Positions 1 through 9,143 of a DNA stretch of 64,000 nucleotides are shown in pieces; the first letter of the stretch is position 1; each line of letters opens with the position of its first letter. The stretch covers positions 62,001 to 126,000 of the forward strand of contig NC_015146.1 of assembly GCF_000189535.1 (NCBI RefSeq), read 5' to 3'. The position numbers and the translations under genes were made by a program. Under the pieces are notes generated by a model. The model ran no database searches and was not told the origin of the DNA. It worked only from the letters and a program-made list of their open reading frames with translations. This DNA is from Pseudarthrobacter phenanthrenivorans Sphe3. Its GTDB lineage: Bacteria; Actinomycetota; Actinomycetes; Actinomycetales; Micrococcaceae.

Positions 1-684
1 TGGGTACCGTGGCCGGGATTATGGCCGAGAACGGGTGGGTCGCCAAGCGGATGCGCGCCTTCAAGCGCACCACCATCCCCTCAGATCCGGACAAGGTCTT
101 CGCGGACCTCATCGGCCGGGACTTCACAGCAGAAGCACCCGGAACGCGCCTGGTCGGAGACATCACCTACCTGCGCACTGACGAGGGATGGCTCTACCTG
201 GCCACCGTCATCGACCTGTGCACCCGCATGGTCGTCGGCTGGGCTATGGCTGAACACATGCGCGCTTCGCTGGTCACCGGGGCCCTGACGATGGCCAGAG
301 ACCGCGGCCATTTGAGTCCCAACGCGATTTTCCACAGTGATCATGGAACGCAGTACACGTCACGCGAAATGGGCGCCTGGTGCGCCGGGAATAACATCCG
401 CCAATCCATGGGCGCCACCGGGGTGTGCTGGGATAATGCCGTGGCGGAATCGCTGTTCTCATCGCTGAAAAACGAGTTTTACCATCACCACCCGCCAGGA
501 CGCCAGACTGGCCACTATGCGCTACATCGAAGTGTTCTACAACCGCTGGCGGCCTCACACCAACAACGAAGGCCTGCCGCCGGCGACGGCTATGGCCAAC
601 TTCACAACCAGAAACCAACAGCTTCCCGCTGCTGCCTGACCGAAAAGAAACTACGCGACTGTCTCACATCCTTGACACACCTCA
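1..684 (+). mobile_element. IS3-family element, copy A, left part outside window
   Basis: This is the right part of the IS3-family element seen complete at 9250-10510, 30171-31442 and 35330-36590. The right terminal repeat ends at 684 (reverse-complement end TGAGGTGTGTCAAGG). The orfB remnant runs to the TGA at 637-639. It keeps the first catalytic Asp (DITYL), the second Asp (HSDHGTQY) and the Glu (AVAESLFSSLKNE) of a DDE transposase. The frame is then lost at 485-491, where 11 bp present in copy C are missing. An IS4 transposase remnant abuts the right end, and the flank ATG gives no clue to a target duplication because the left end is not in the window. Confidence 0.9.
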
Positions 685-1312
685 ATGCGGGCCAATAATG
701 TGCTGCCCGTACTCGAAGACCTGAAGGACGGATCCTTCCTCTCTGCGGTCTACTCCGGCCCCAAGGACCGGCGCAACAACAAGGACCCCATCACGGTCCG
801 GGTGATCGAATACACGGTCACCACCGGCGAAGAGGTCAGCGAATTCCGCCTCATCACCACCCTTCTGGATCCGGACGCGGCACCGGCGCAGGAGCTCGCC
901 GAGGCCTACGCCAGGCGTTGGGAAATAGAGTCCTGTTTCGACGAACTCAAAACCCACCAGCGCGGACCCGGAATCGTGCTGCGTTCCAAAACCCCCGACG
1001 GGGTCCTGCAGGAGATCTACGGACATTTGTGCGTGCACTACGCCATCCGATCCCTCATCGGCGGTATCGCCGACGATTTCGACGAGGATCCCCTGCGGTT
1101 CTCTTTCACATGGACCCTCCGGGCCGCACGGCGCTCTCTCGCCGCGCGCCCGGCTTTTTCCCCCTCAGCGCCTGGCCGAGACATTCACCATCTTCTGCCG
1201 GGAAATCCTTCATGAACTCCTGCCCCCACGCCGACAGCGCTCCAACCCCCGTGTCATCAAACGCAAGATGTCCAATTGGCCACTCAAACGAATACCAAAG
1301 ACACCTAAGTAA
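685..1312 (+). pseudogene. IS4-family transposase, 5'-truncated and frameshifted
   Basis: The C-terminal half of an IS4-type DDE transposase starts directly at the end of IS3 copy A. The diagnostic stretch is YARRWEIESCFDELKTHQRG, carrying the catalytic Glu of the IS4 YREK signature. The frame is lost in the T5/C5 tract near 1155-1165. It resumes one frame over as QRLAETFTIFCREI and ends with a basic tail (KRKMSNWPLKR) at the TAA 1310-1312. Truncation plus a homopolymer frameshift make this inactive. The IS3 insertion, or a deletion next to it, removed the N-terminal half. Confidence 0.8.
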
Positions 1313-1337
1313 ACGGCATTGGAACTAAGAGGACTGC

Positions 1338-1529
1338 TCAGTCCTCTTCAATGGTCAGCGCCCTGGAGGGGCACTCCCGTGCTCCCGCACGCGCGTCGGC
1401 TTGCAGCTCTGCAGGCGGTTCCGGAAGCAGAACCTTGACGACGGCACCATCAAGGTCGTAGACATTCGGCGCGACGGCCGCACAGTTTCCATACGCCATG
1501 CATTTTTTTGGATTTGAGGTGATTTTCAC
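1338..1529 (-). CDS. 3Fe-4S ferredoxin
   Basis: A 63-residue ferredoxin with Cys10, Cys16 and Cys53. The spacing is C-x5-C followed by a distal C-P, as in actinobacterial 3Fe-4S ferredoxins that serve cytochromes P450 or Rieske oxygenases. It should carry single electrons from the reductase encoded just upstream (1555-2796) to an oxygenase in the cytoplasm. It is the last gene of a leftward operon (small ORF, cupin, extradiol dioxygenase, reductase, ferredoxin). No terminal oxygenase or P450 lies beside it. The nearest candidate is the Rieske pair at 19-21 kb, which has its own ferredoxin. The partner is therefore unknown; it may have been lost or may lie elsewhere. Confidence 0.85.
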   Translation of the reverse strand: MKITSNPKKCMAYGNCAAVAPNVYDLDGAVVKVLLPEPPAELQADARAGARECPSRALTIEED

Positions 1530-1554
1530 TTTTTCTCCTGCCTAGCCGACGCCC

Positions 1555-2796
1555 TCATGCAGCGGCCTGGTTATCTGAAATTTCCTTCTCAAGGTTTTCG
1601 ACAAATGCAAGATTCAACTCGGCCACGTCGGTGATACGGCGTCGGACTCCGAGCATCCATGACCGGGCATTGATGCCAACGAGGGCGCTGGGCGCTCCGT
1701 CGCGGAAGTACACGAACAGGCGCTTGTTGTCCTTTGCTTCTGAGCCAAGCAGCTCAACACGGTCGTCTCCGCGCGGGGAACCGATAATTTCAATCCTCGA
1801 ACCAAACTGATCGGACCATACGTAGGGGACGGAACGGAATGACCGGGCTTTTCGCCGCCCGGCAAGCAGATTCGCTGCCGCAACCTCTCCCAGCTGAACC
1901 GCGTTGGTCCAGTGCTCGATTCGCCGCTGAAAACCCTGCAGGGGATGGTTTATCCGGGCAACGTCGCCCGCAGTAACAATTGAGTCACTGACAAACAATT
2001 TGTCATCGCAGACGACCCCGTTGTCGATCAGTACGTCCGAGTCAGCCAGCCACTCCGTGTTGGGCGCGGCCCCAATGGAAAGGAGCACATTATCGAACTC
2101 AAGGCGGGTTTCATCGTCGTTGATCACCTGAACGGACGGGACGCCGTTAACGGAACCAACCACCACCTTGCGCACCATGGATTCTGTGCGCACATCCACT
2201 CCGTGCTGTCGTTGAATATCGGCCAGCACCCGACCAACGCGGGTACCCAGAATGGCAGCCATAGGCTCAGGGTCCCGTTCGAGCATAGTCACCGCCACAC
2301 CCATCCGGCGGGCGGCAGAGGCTACTTCCGAGCCCAAGAAACCTCCCCCGATGATGCCCAGAGTCTGTCCGTTACGGAGGTCTTCAGCCAGCCGCTGTGC
2401 ATCCCCCATCGTCCTGATGACATGCACTCCCTCTTGATGAGGGTCCAGGCCCGGCAGACTCCGCGGCCGTGCGCCGGTTGTAATAATCAGTCCGTCATAG
2501 GAAAGATCGCCGTCTACGCCGAGAAGCAATCGTTTGTGCTCACGATCCAGGCCTGTTGCGCGGACGCCGAGGCGAAACTCAAGCTTGAGCGACTCGACCT
2601 CTTTCGGCGTCAATAACGCGATGTCTTCTCGCGCCCAGTCGCCCAGGAGAAACTGTTTGGACAGCGGAGGCCGGTCATAGGGCATTTCGGATTCTTCGCC
2701 CACCAGGATTATTCGTCCGTCGTACCCTTCCGCGCGCAGTGTCTGCGCAGCGCGCGTACCTGCCAGTGAGGCCCCGACAATAACTATCGTCTCCAT
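1555..2796 (-). CDS. FAD-dependent NAD(P)H:ferredoxin reductase
   Basis: A 413-residue reductase of the rhodocoxin/putidaredoxin reductase class. An FAD-binding Rossmann motif (GASLAG) lies near residue 8 and a second dinucleotide fold (GIIGGGFLGSEVASAARRMG) near residue 145. A GDVARINHP stretch holds the FAD-contacting Asp, and a C-terminal dimerisation domain follows. It should oxidise NAD(P)H and reduce the 3Fe-4S ferredoxin encoded 25 bp downstream. The length is normal. A 125-bp gap separates it from the extradiol dioxygenase gene upstream. It is a paralogue of the reductase at 21631-22863, so the window holds two complete oxygenase redox chains but only one Rieske oxygenase. The cognate oxygenase cannot be inferred. 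Confidence 0.9.
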   Translation of the reverse strand: METIVIVGASLAGTRAAQTLRAEGYDGRIILVGEESEMPYDRPPLSKQFLLGDWAREDIALLTPKEVESLKLEFRLGVRATGLDREHKRLLLGVDGDLSYDGLIITTGARPRSLPGLDPHQEGVHVIRTMGDAQRLAEDLRNGQTLGIIGGGFLGSEVASAARRMGVAVTMLERDPEPMAAILGTRVGRVLADIQRQHGVDVRTESMVRKVVVGSVNGVPSVQVINDDETRLEFDNVLLSIGAAPNTEWLADSDVLIDNGVVCDDKLFVSDSIVTAGDVARINHPLQGFQRRIEHWTNAVQLGEVAAANLLAGRRKARSFRSVPYVWSDQFGSRIEIIGSPRGDDRVELLGSEAKDNKRLFVYFRDGAPSALVGINARSWMLGVRRRITDVAELNLAFVENLEKEISDNQAAA

Positions 2797-2921
2797 TTAA
2801 TGCTCCGCATTGTTCAATTCGACTGTCCTTACGTTCGAGCTCGAGTCTGATTCCGAGTCACGCGCCGGCCTCCGATCGGGGATGAGGGTGGCCGGCCGCC
2901 TGAGGTCAGACCTGAATCTCC

Positions 2922-3800
2922 TTAGGAACCTTCAGCCATGGAAGCCGGGGGCTTGTGGCCCCACGGGCTGAAAGCCTCGTCGAAGTTGGTCCAGATACCG
3001 GGTTCGGAGATGTCAACCCTCGGCATGTTGGCCGAGAGCTCATACCGGTTTCCGTTGATCCAGAAGTAGCAATACTGGTTTCCGCCGACACCGTGACGGC
3101 CCGGGCCAACTTCGACCTGAATGCCCGCCCTGGACAGCACATCTGCAGCTTCGCCCAGGTGTTCGAACGAATCCATCGCGAGGGCATAGTGGTTGAGCGT
3201 TGCGTTCGGGTTCTGGGTGCTAAAAACGGCGATATCGTGGTGGAACTGGCTGAACCGGGTCCAGGCCGCGCCGACAACGCCGGGCGCAGGCTGGAAAATG
3301 TCCGAGACCCTGCCCTCGAGCACGTTGACGATGAAGTCCGTGAGTCCGCCCGCATCCTGCGCGTGCAACGTGATGTGGTCGAAGTCCCTCGCCCGAATTC
3401 CTTGCTGGTGGGCGCCCGCAGAACTAGGGTTGAGGTACCCGCGTTCGACCACGGTGTCGACCAGTTCAATGATGTGTCCGCTCGGAGCAGTGAAGCTCAG
3501 GGCAACGCGGACACCGGGATCGACGTCGGTGCGCTGCTCCGTGTGGATGCCCGCGTCGGCCAGCCGTTTGGCGTAGTACGCGATGTCATCACTGGAGTCC
3601 ACCTTGACGCCAAAGCGATGAACACCGCTTCGTCCTTCACGGAGAATGAGGTCGCTGACTCCGTCGATTCCGCACCCGAAACGCACGGCGCCATCCTCAC
3701 GGCCCAACTCCTTGAACCCCAGAACGTCTGTGTGGATCGCCGCAGCCTCGTCGATATCCGAGACGCCCAACTCGGCATAGGCAACTCTACTGATTCCCAT
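2922..3800 (-). CDS. Two-domain extradiol ring-cleavage dioxygenase (VOC superfamily)
   Basis: A 292-residue vicinal-oxygen-chelate protein with two beta-alpha-beta domains. The C-terminal domain carries the 2-His-1-Glu iron site of type I extradiol dioxygenases: His142 (FDHITLHAQD), His204 (LNHYALAMD) and Glu254 (NRYELSAN). It should cleave a catecholic ring next to the hydroxyls using Fe(II) and O2. The ATG at 3800 is preferred because AAAGGA sits about 9 nt upstream; the in-frame ATG at 3809 would touch that site. The start overlaps the end of the cupin gene by 14 nt, so translation is probably coupled. The substrate is not evident. A dihydroxylated aromatic made by the Rieske system at 19-23 kb is possible, but that is inference. 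Confidence 0.85.
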   Translation of the reverse strand: MGISRVAYAELGVSDIDEAAAIHTDVLGFKELGREDGAVRFGCGIDGVSDLILREGRSGVHRFGVKVDSSDDIAYYAKRLADAGIHTEQRTDVDPGVRVALSFTAPSGHIIELVDTVVERGYLNPSSAGAHQQGIRARDFDHITLHAQDAGGLTDFIVNVLEGRVSDIFQPAPGVVGAAWTRFSQFHHDIAVFSTQNPNATLNHYALAMDSFEHLGEAADVLSRAGIQVEVGPGRHGVGGNQYCYFWINGNRYELSANMPRVDISEPGIWTNFDEAFSPWGHKPPASMAEGS

Positions 3801-4293
3801 GTGGGGCATTCCTTTCGTCGTTTTTGGTGAATTGCTTATATGAAATATTTCCGGCGCTTTCACGCCGGTTAATCCCCAGGGAGTCAAGCAGGCGGGAATT
3901 CTCCACCAGGATCATGCGCACTTCGTCCACGGAGTCGTTGTAGTGCCGGTGCCAGACCATGGGAGGGGTGTAAATGAAATCGCCCGGACCCCAGGTCAGC
4001 GTTTCAGGTCCGATTTCGGAATATCCGGTTCCTACCGTCACGCAGTGCACCGACTCGTGCAGGTGCCGTTGAAGGTCCGATGCTTCGCCCGGCGGAATGG
4101 ATTGGAGATAGAATTCCATCGCCTTGGCTGGAACATCAGCCAGAACCCCAATTTCGGTGGGATTGCCGGTCACGTCTGCCGTGAGCCAGACCGCGCTGTC
4201 AGCACGGGTGACCAGGGACGCGGGCATCGAAGCTTCCGGATCGGAGTGCTTCATCTCTTGCAGCTTGTCGAGCCATTGGTCGAAGTTCGTCAA
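3787..4293 (-). CDS. Cupin-domain protein
   Basis: A 168-residue single-domain cupin. Cupin motif 1 holds His77, His79 and His83 (RHLHESVH). Motif 2 follows at GPGDFIYTPPMVWHRHYND with His115 and His117. It is a plausible metal-dependent dioxygenase, isomerase or aromatic-ligand binder. The start is TTG at 4293 with GGAG about 7 nt upstream, inside a TTGA overlap with a 35-codon ORF. The 3' end overlaps the extradiol dioxygenase gene. The position implies a role in the same catabolic route, for example handling a ring-cleavage product, but no reaction can be assigned from sequence. Confidence 0.7.
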   Translation of the reverse strand: MTNFDQWLDKLQEMKHSDPEASMPASLVTRADSAVWLTADVTGNPTEIGVLADVPAKAMEFYLQSIPPGEASDLQRHLHESVHCVTVGTGYSEIGPETLTWGPGDFIYTPPMVWHRHYNDSVDEVRMILVENSRLLDSLGINRRESAGNISYKQFTKNDERNAPHGNQ

Positions 4294-4397
4294 CGTAATT
4301 CTCCGTGACTTCTGGCAAGGCCCAGAGCGGCCGGTGGTCCTGCAAAGGCCGTCAGGGAGGGGGCGAAATCCGCCACCCGGACTTTAGTGCCACGCAT
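4290..4397 (-). CDS. Small ORF, 35 codons, coupled to the cupin gene
   Basis: An ATG at 4397 is preceded 9 nt upstream by AGGAG. The 35-codon frame (begins MRGTKVRVADFAPSLT) ends in TGA overlapping the TTG start of the cupin gene (TTGA). The strong ribosome-binding site and the overlap suggest that it is translated as the first cistron, either as a coupling leader or as a tiny protein. No family is recognised, and a short GC-rich frame can occur by chance. Confidence 0.4.
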   Translation of the reverse strand: MRGTKVRVADFAPSLTAFAGPPAALGLARSHGELR

Positions 4398-4500
4398 CTA
4401 ATATTTCTCCTTTGAAATGCTAAAATCTTAGAATTACTATAGAGGCTGCCGTTGCCGTGCGCAAGGGTCTTCTGGATCAAGTTCCAGAGCCGGAAGCGGC

Positions 4501-4862
4501 CTATAAGAGGACCCCGTTCTTACCTTCCGCCTTGATGGCCGCGTGGACCTCCTGAATCGGGTAGCGACCCGCGATGCGCTGGCGAACGAATCCTCCATCC
4601 GCGAGGCGGACGAGCCGGCTCAAGAGTTCGGATGACGGAGCAGTCATCTGAGACGCGGCCTCCACGCCCGCAGCTTGAACCCGCTCCGGGTCGTGTTGGG
4701 TAGCCACGGAGACCATGAGTAGGGCTCGGGCCCAACCCCTGTTGTGGCGTCCACGATGGCGTCAATCTGTGAGAGGCCGTCCAGCCAGGGCTGGCCCCGG
4801 AAGTCGAATGCGAAATCTGCATGTGCCCGAATGCCGGCGGCATACTCGCCATCATCTAACAC
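4501..4862 (-). pseudogene. Zinc-type alcohol dehydrogenase/quinone oxidoreductase (MDR), C-terminal remnant
   Basis: Two leftward frames together resemble the C-terminal half of a medium-chain dehydrogenase/reductase. The first contains IDAIVDATTGVGPEPYSW, like the NAD-binding region. After a frameshift near 4700, the second reads VVSVATQ-like sequence and ends with a typical MDR tail (YPIQEVHAAIKAEGKNGVLL). The N-terminal half is missing and the upstream side abuts the DUF3560 remnant. It is non-functional. Confidence 0.6.
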
Positions 4863-5460
4863 CTCTGTTCACGCAGCCATTCGGCAATCGCGGTGATTGC
4901 CTCGCGGTCCTCATCAGTGAGGGTTCCCAAGGTTATGGTGCTGACGCCGAAGGCTTCATCAAGGTGCTGACGCCGAAGGCTTCATCAAGGTGCTGACCGA
5001 GGTGCCGGTTCAGGACCGCGACTGATTCGGCTGCTGTCAGGTCAATCCACCGAACCGGTTCATTGATCCGCAGCGTGTACGTCAGGCGCCCATCCCGCCA
5101 TGCCGTTGTGTGGGCGGCAGCTTCGGCACGCTCTGCAGCGTCCTTGGCCTCTTCGTACGCGGAAGCTGCGCGCATACTGCGGTCAGCGCGGGCGATAGCA
5201 GCACGGTGGCGGCCTTCGGAGTGGTGCCCGATCGTGATCGGCTCGCCGCCTTCGGGCAGGCGTGCGATGTCACGGCGCTGCCGCTCCCAGACTGCATCCT
5301 CCTTCGCGGAGCGGCCGGCAGCCTTGGCGTTCCGCGCCTCCACCCGATCCTCCTGGCGGGCAGCTTTGTTGGCTTCAACTTCGGCCGTGGTCCGAATGTC
5401 GGTACTGAGATCGGTGTTCACTTCAAATCCTGCTTCGCGCAAGGCGGTCAGTACGCCGCA
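4856..5460 (-). pseudogene. DUF3560 plasmid protein, N-terminally truncated, tail frameshifted by a 26-bp duplication
   Basis: The frame contains the DUF3560 core (ITIGHHSEGRHRAAIARADR) with flanking charged helices. DUF3560 proteins are common on actinobacterial plasmids and have no defined function. The N-terminal part is missing: the frame joins an oppositely oriented remnant near 5460. At the C-terminus a perfect 26-bp tandem duplication (4937-4988) shifts the frame. Removing one unit restores a longer tail, ending around EAITAIAEWLREQRC at the TAG 4856-4858. It is therefore a decayed gene with a recent tail mutation. Confidence 0.65.
4937..4988. repeat. 26-bp perfect tandem duplication
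   Basis: Two identical 26-bp units (4937-4962 and 4963-4988, beginning GGTGCTGACGCC) lie head to tail, and the next ten bases start a third copy. The duplication falls in the C-terminal coding part of the DUF3560 remnant. Because 26 is not a multiple of three, it changes the protein tail. Confidence 0.9.
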
Positions 5461-6015
5461 ACCGTAGAGCGCGCTACGTCAATCAACGCCCGTGCCACCA
5501 AGCGCGGCTTTACCGGCCGCATCGAGGTCACTGGCAGCACGCGTGAAGTCACCGAGACTGACCAGGCCCGGCTCAAGCGGACACACCTCGTCGTGGACAC
5601 GGAAATCACCGGAGAGGCCCCCTGCTACAACGGCTGGACGTTCCTGGCAGCCGTAGACACCGTAGAGACGGCAGACGGGGCGGACTTCGTCATCCGCTCA
5701 GCGCCCGGTGTCGAAGAGTCAGTGGTGGACCGCTCCGCCTTGGAAGCTGGCCGGTACCAGCACTGCTAGTCCATCCGCAACAACCGCAAGTACACGTACC
5801 TGGTGCGCAAGGTCGAAAACGGCGAGACGGTGCAGGTCGGCTCCAGCTGCATCAAGGACTTCACAGGCTGGGCTGCCAAACCCGTCTTCATCAGTGTTGT
5901 TAACCTCACCGAAGACCTCGGCGGCTTCATCGGCGGCTTCGCCTCAGCCCCCGAAGACACCCCGGAAACCGTGGTTGCCCTGGCATGGGCAACCAGCCGG
6001 ATCTACGGCTTGGCG
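5458..6015 (+). pseudogene. Plasmid-type hypothetical protein with an internal stop
   Basis: A rightward frame from about 5458 (starts ATVERATSINARAT) stops at the TAG 5767-5769 after RYQHC. It continues in the same frame as SIRNNRKYTYLVRKVENG, VQVGSSCIKDFTGW and a hydrophobic stretch to about 6010. The His-Cys just before the stop and the basic stretch after it suggest a broken Cys-containing zinc-binding segment. No family name is assigned. The 5' end joins the DUF3560 remnant and the 3' end joins an IS21 istA remnant, so all three are fragments. Confidence 0.5.
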
Positions 6016-6151
6016 GCGGCTCCGCCGCATCCAACGCCAACCGCACAATCAGTCGCCCAACTCCATGACGGCGGGCCAGCGCACGAATAGACGGCCCCTC
6101 CACCCGTGCGTCCCGGCGAATTCTGGCGAACAGCTCCACTTTTGACCCCAT
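6015..6151 (-). pseudogene. IS21 istA N-terminal remnant
   Basis: The frame starting at ATG 6151 reads MGSKVELFARIRRDARVEG. It closely matches the first residues of the intact IstA at 29691 (MGSRVELFAQIRRDARVEG) and continues through the helix-turn-helix region (SIRALARRHGVG). The similarity stops after about 45 residues. Upstream bases to about 6260 contain CAGGTGGG repeats like those at the IS21 end near 29740, so a piece of IS21 terminus also remains. Confidence 0.7.
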
Positions 6152-7402
6152 CCCATGCCCTCCACCCTTGGAAACCAGATGAGAACAACGCTGGGATGGG
6201 TCCAAATTAAACCGTCACAAGCCACCCGGCGAGTCGGCAGGTGGGCTCAAATCAAACCAGGCGGATTCTAACCATCGACCCTTCTATGAAGCTTCTATAT
6301 CTCGTCAACCCCCAATTCGCTGCTGGCGGCGGTGTTGGGACTGTAAATTTACCGGTGTAACTCCTGAGGAAGAAGGAGAGCCCCGTGACTGATGTGACGA
6401 CCTCTGCGACCGATGCAGTGGATGAGGAATTGGTTCGGCAGTTGACAGAGCGTGCCCGGACCGAGGGACTGCAGCTGGCCGGGGAGGGCGGACTGCTGCA
6501 GAAGCTGACCAAGCTGGTCATGGAGTCGGCGTTGGACGGCGAACTGGACGATCATCTGGGATACGACAAGCACGATCCCGCTGGCCGGAACGGCGGTAAC
6601 TCCCGCAACGGCCGGCGGCCGAAGACGCTGCTGACCGAGGCCGGGCCGGTGGAGATCTCGGTGCCCAGGGACCGCGACGCGTCGTTCGAGCCGCGGATCG
6701 TGGCCAAGCGGCAGCGCCGGCTGACCGGTGTGGACGACCTGGTGATATCCCTCTCGGCCAAAGGCCTGACCCACGGCGAGATCGCGGCGCACCTGGCCGA
6801 GGTTTATGGAGCCGAGGTGTCCAAACAGACCATCTCCACGATCACCGACCGGGTGCTGGAGGGGATGGGCGAGTGGCAGAACCGCCCGCTGGACCCGGTG
6901 TATCCGGTGATCTTCATCGACTGTGTGAACGTGAAGATCCGCGACGGCCAGGTCGCGAACCGCCCCATCTATGTCGCCCTGGCCGTCACGGTTGACGGCA
7001 CCCGGGACATCCTCGGGCTGTGGGCCGGTGAGCACGGCGACGGCGAGGGCGCGAAGTACTGGCTGCGGGTACTGACCGAGATCAAGAACCGTGGGGTCGC
7101 TGACTGCTGCATCGTGGTCTGTGACGGGCTGAAAGGCCTGCCGGACGCAATCGCGAGCGTATGGCCGCAGACTGTGGTGCAAACATGCATCGTTCACCTG
7201 CTGCGCAACAGCTTCCGCTATGCCTCGAAGAAGGACTGGTCGCAGATCGCCAAGGACCTCAAACCGGTCTACACCGCCCCGTCCGAGGCGGCCGCGCTGG
7301 ATCGGTTTGCGGAGTTCTCCGGCAAGTGGGAGAAGCGGTACCCGGCGATCATCAGCCTCTGGACCAACGCGTGGGCGGAGTTCGTTCCGTTCCTGCAATT
7401 CG

Positions 7403-9143
7403 GAGCCTGTCGCAGAATGGCGTGTCCCAGCCCGGATGGTGGCGGGGGCTTGGGAGAATCGGGTATGGCTCGGAGTTATCGTCCTGTGCGGCGTGATCAG
7501 GTGTTTCTGCTTCCGCCGGACATGCGGGACTGGCTGCCGGAAGATCACCTCGTTTGGCTTGTCATCGAGATCGTCGAGACGCTCGATATGTCGGCTTTCG
7601 AGGCGTCGCGGCGGCGGGGCGGGGTCGGCGCAGCGGGATACGATCCGCGGATGCTCCTGGGGCTGCTTGTCTACGCGTACTGCCGTGGCGTGCGGTCCTC
7701 GCGTCAGGTCGAGCGGCTCTGCCATACGGACATCGCGTTCAAGGTGGCGTGCGCCGGCGATGTGCCCGACCATGCGACGATCGCGAGGTTCCGTGCCGTG
7801 TCCGAGGAAGCGTTCGCCGGGTTGTTCGCGCAGGTGCTGCTGATCGCCGCACGGGCGGGGCTTGCCCGGTTCGGCACGATCGCGATCGACGGGACGAAGA
7901 TCCCCGCGAACGCGTCCATCGACGCGAACCGCGGTCGGGACTGGTTCGAGCAGCACGCGGCAGAGATCGCCGCCGGGGTCGTCGAAGAGGCCCAGCGCGT
8001 GGACGCAGCCGAGGATGCGCTGGCCGCCCGCGGGGCTGACGAGGGCGGTGACCGTGTCCGTGGGGCGCTGGCCATGAGGTCGGCGCGGGCCGAGCGGATC
8101 CGTCGCGCAGCGGCGGAACTTGCCCAGCAGCAGGGTCGACTGGACGCCGATCGCGACGCCCGCCAGACCGGGGCTCAGGCCCGGCTGGAGACATCCCGGG
8201 CCGGGCGGCCGGTGCGAGGCCGGATCCCTGACGGTCCGCTACGGCTGGCCGAGGCGAGGGCGCATCTGGAACGGGAACTGCGTGACCACCAGGCCAAGCT
8301 CGATCGCAGGGCCGCGTTGATCGCCGCGGGGAAGAAGCCGATGGGCGCCCCGTCCGTCCCTACCGAGGAGCACTCCCGGATCATCCGGGCCCGCCGTGTC
8401 GTCGCTGCCGCCGAAGCCGCCGCGGCGCGCGACGGGCAAGCCCCGACAAGGAGCCTGTCCAAGGCCGTCGCGAACACCACCGACCCGGACTCGCGGGTGA
8501 TGCCCACACGCCGGGGATTCGTCCAGGGGTACAACGCGCAGGTCGCCGTCACCGGTGACCATCTCATCGCCGCCGTCGATGTGAACCAGCAGCCCAACGA
8601 TATGCCCTCGTTCGTTCCCATGATGAGCGCGGCCACCAATGCCGCCTCGGGCCTGCACGCGCGGACCGGCTCGCCTGAGCATCAGATCGGGGTCGTGCTG
8701 GCCGATGCCGGCTACTGCAGCAACAAGAACCTGGAGGCGCCCGGCGCCGACCGGATCATCGCCTTGGGCAAGGGTCGCGAACAGCATGCCAAGGCAGTCC
8801 GATCCCCGGCATCCGGCCCGCCGCCGGCCGGGGCGAACGCACGGGAAGCGATGGCCCACCGCCTCCGAACACCCGAAGGATCAGCCGCTTACAAGCGCCG
8901 CGGCGCAACCGTCGAACCCAGCATCGGAACCCTCAAGACGATCCTGAGCAGATTCTCCCGGAGAGGCCTTGATGCAGCCCGCAGCGAGCTGAACCTCGCG
9001 GCCGCCGCCTACAACATCCGGAAGATCCACACGGCAACCGCCTGAGGCGCTGGCCGCGGGGACCAGGCGAGCCGACCTGCCGACCCCGACCAACAGGCCC
9101 CCGTCACCATCCGGGCTGGGACACGCCATTCTGCGACAGGCTC
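7403..9143 (+). mobile_element. IS1182-family element, complete, inserted in IS256
   Basis: A 1741-bp element is bounded by inverted repeats that begin GAGCCTGTCGCAGAATGG. They match over about 46 positions with a single mismatch. Flanking copies of TTCG (7399-7402 and 9144-9147) form a 4-bp target duplication. The single transposase gene is intact, so the element is probably functional. Confidence 0.9.
7465..9045 (+). CDS. IS1182-family transposase
   Basis: A 526-residue transposase of the IS1182/IS5-like DDE superfamily. It opens with MARSYRPVRRDQVFLLPPDM and the LPEDHLVWLVIEIV region typical of the family. The first catalytic Asp is in FGTIAIDGTKIPANAS, the second in VVLADAGYCSNKN, and the Glu is probably in the GATVEPSIGTLK segment. 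A long charged coiled-coil insertion lies between about residues 160 and 330. The true start is ATG 7465. The IS256 frame upstream reads into it without a stop, so the apparent 886-codon fusion is an insertion artefact. Confidence 0.9.
   Translation: MARSYRPVRRDQVFLLPPDMRDWLPEDHLVWLVIEIVETLDMSAFEASRRRGGVGAAGYDPRMLLGLLVYAYCRGVRSSRQVERLCHTDIAFKVACAGDVPDHATIARFRAVSEEAFAGLFAQVLLIAARAGLARFGTIAIDGTKIPANASIDANRGRDWFEQHAAEIAAGVVEEAQRVDAAEDALAARGADEGGDRVRGALAMRSARAERIRRAAAELAQQQGRLDADRDARQTGAQARLETSRAGRPVRGRIPDGPLRLAEARAHLERELRDHQAKLDRRAALIAAGKKPMGAPSVPTEEHSRIIRARRVVAAAEAAAARDGQAPTRSLSKAVANTTDPDSRVMPTRRGFVQGYNAQVAVTGDHLIAAVDVNQQPNDMPSFVPMMSAATNAASGLHARTGSPEHQIGVVLADAGYCSNKNLEAPGADRIIALGKGREQHAKAVRSPASGPPPAGANAREAMAHRLRTPEGSAAYKRRGATVEPSIGTLKTILSRFSRRGLDAARSELNLAAAAYNIRKIHTATA

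Noticed and set aside
6349..7956. Long leftward open frame opposite the IS256/IS1182 genes
   Set aside because: Composition is Arg/His/Gln-rich shadow sequence with no motif; the opposite strand encodes clear transposases.
6385..9045. Single 886-codon open frame, as if one large fusion transposase
   Set aside because: It is an IS256 gene interrupted by an IS1182 element with inverted repeats and a TTCG duplication; the fused frame is accidental.
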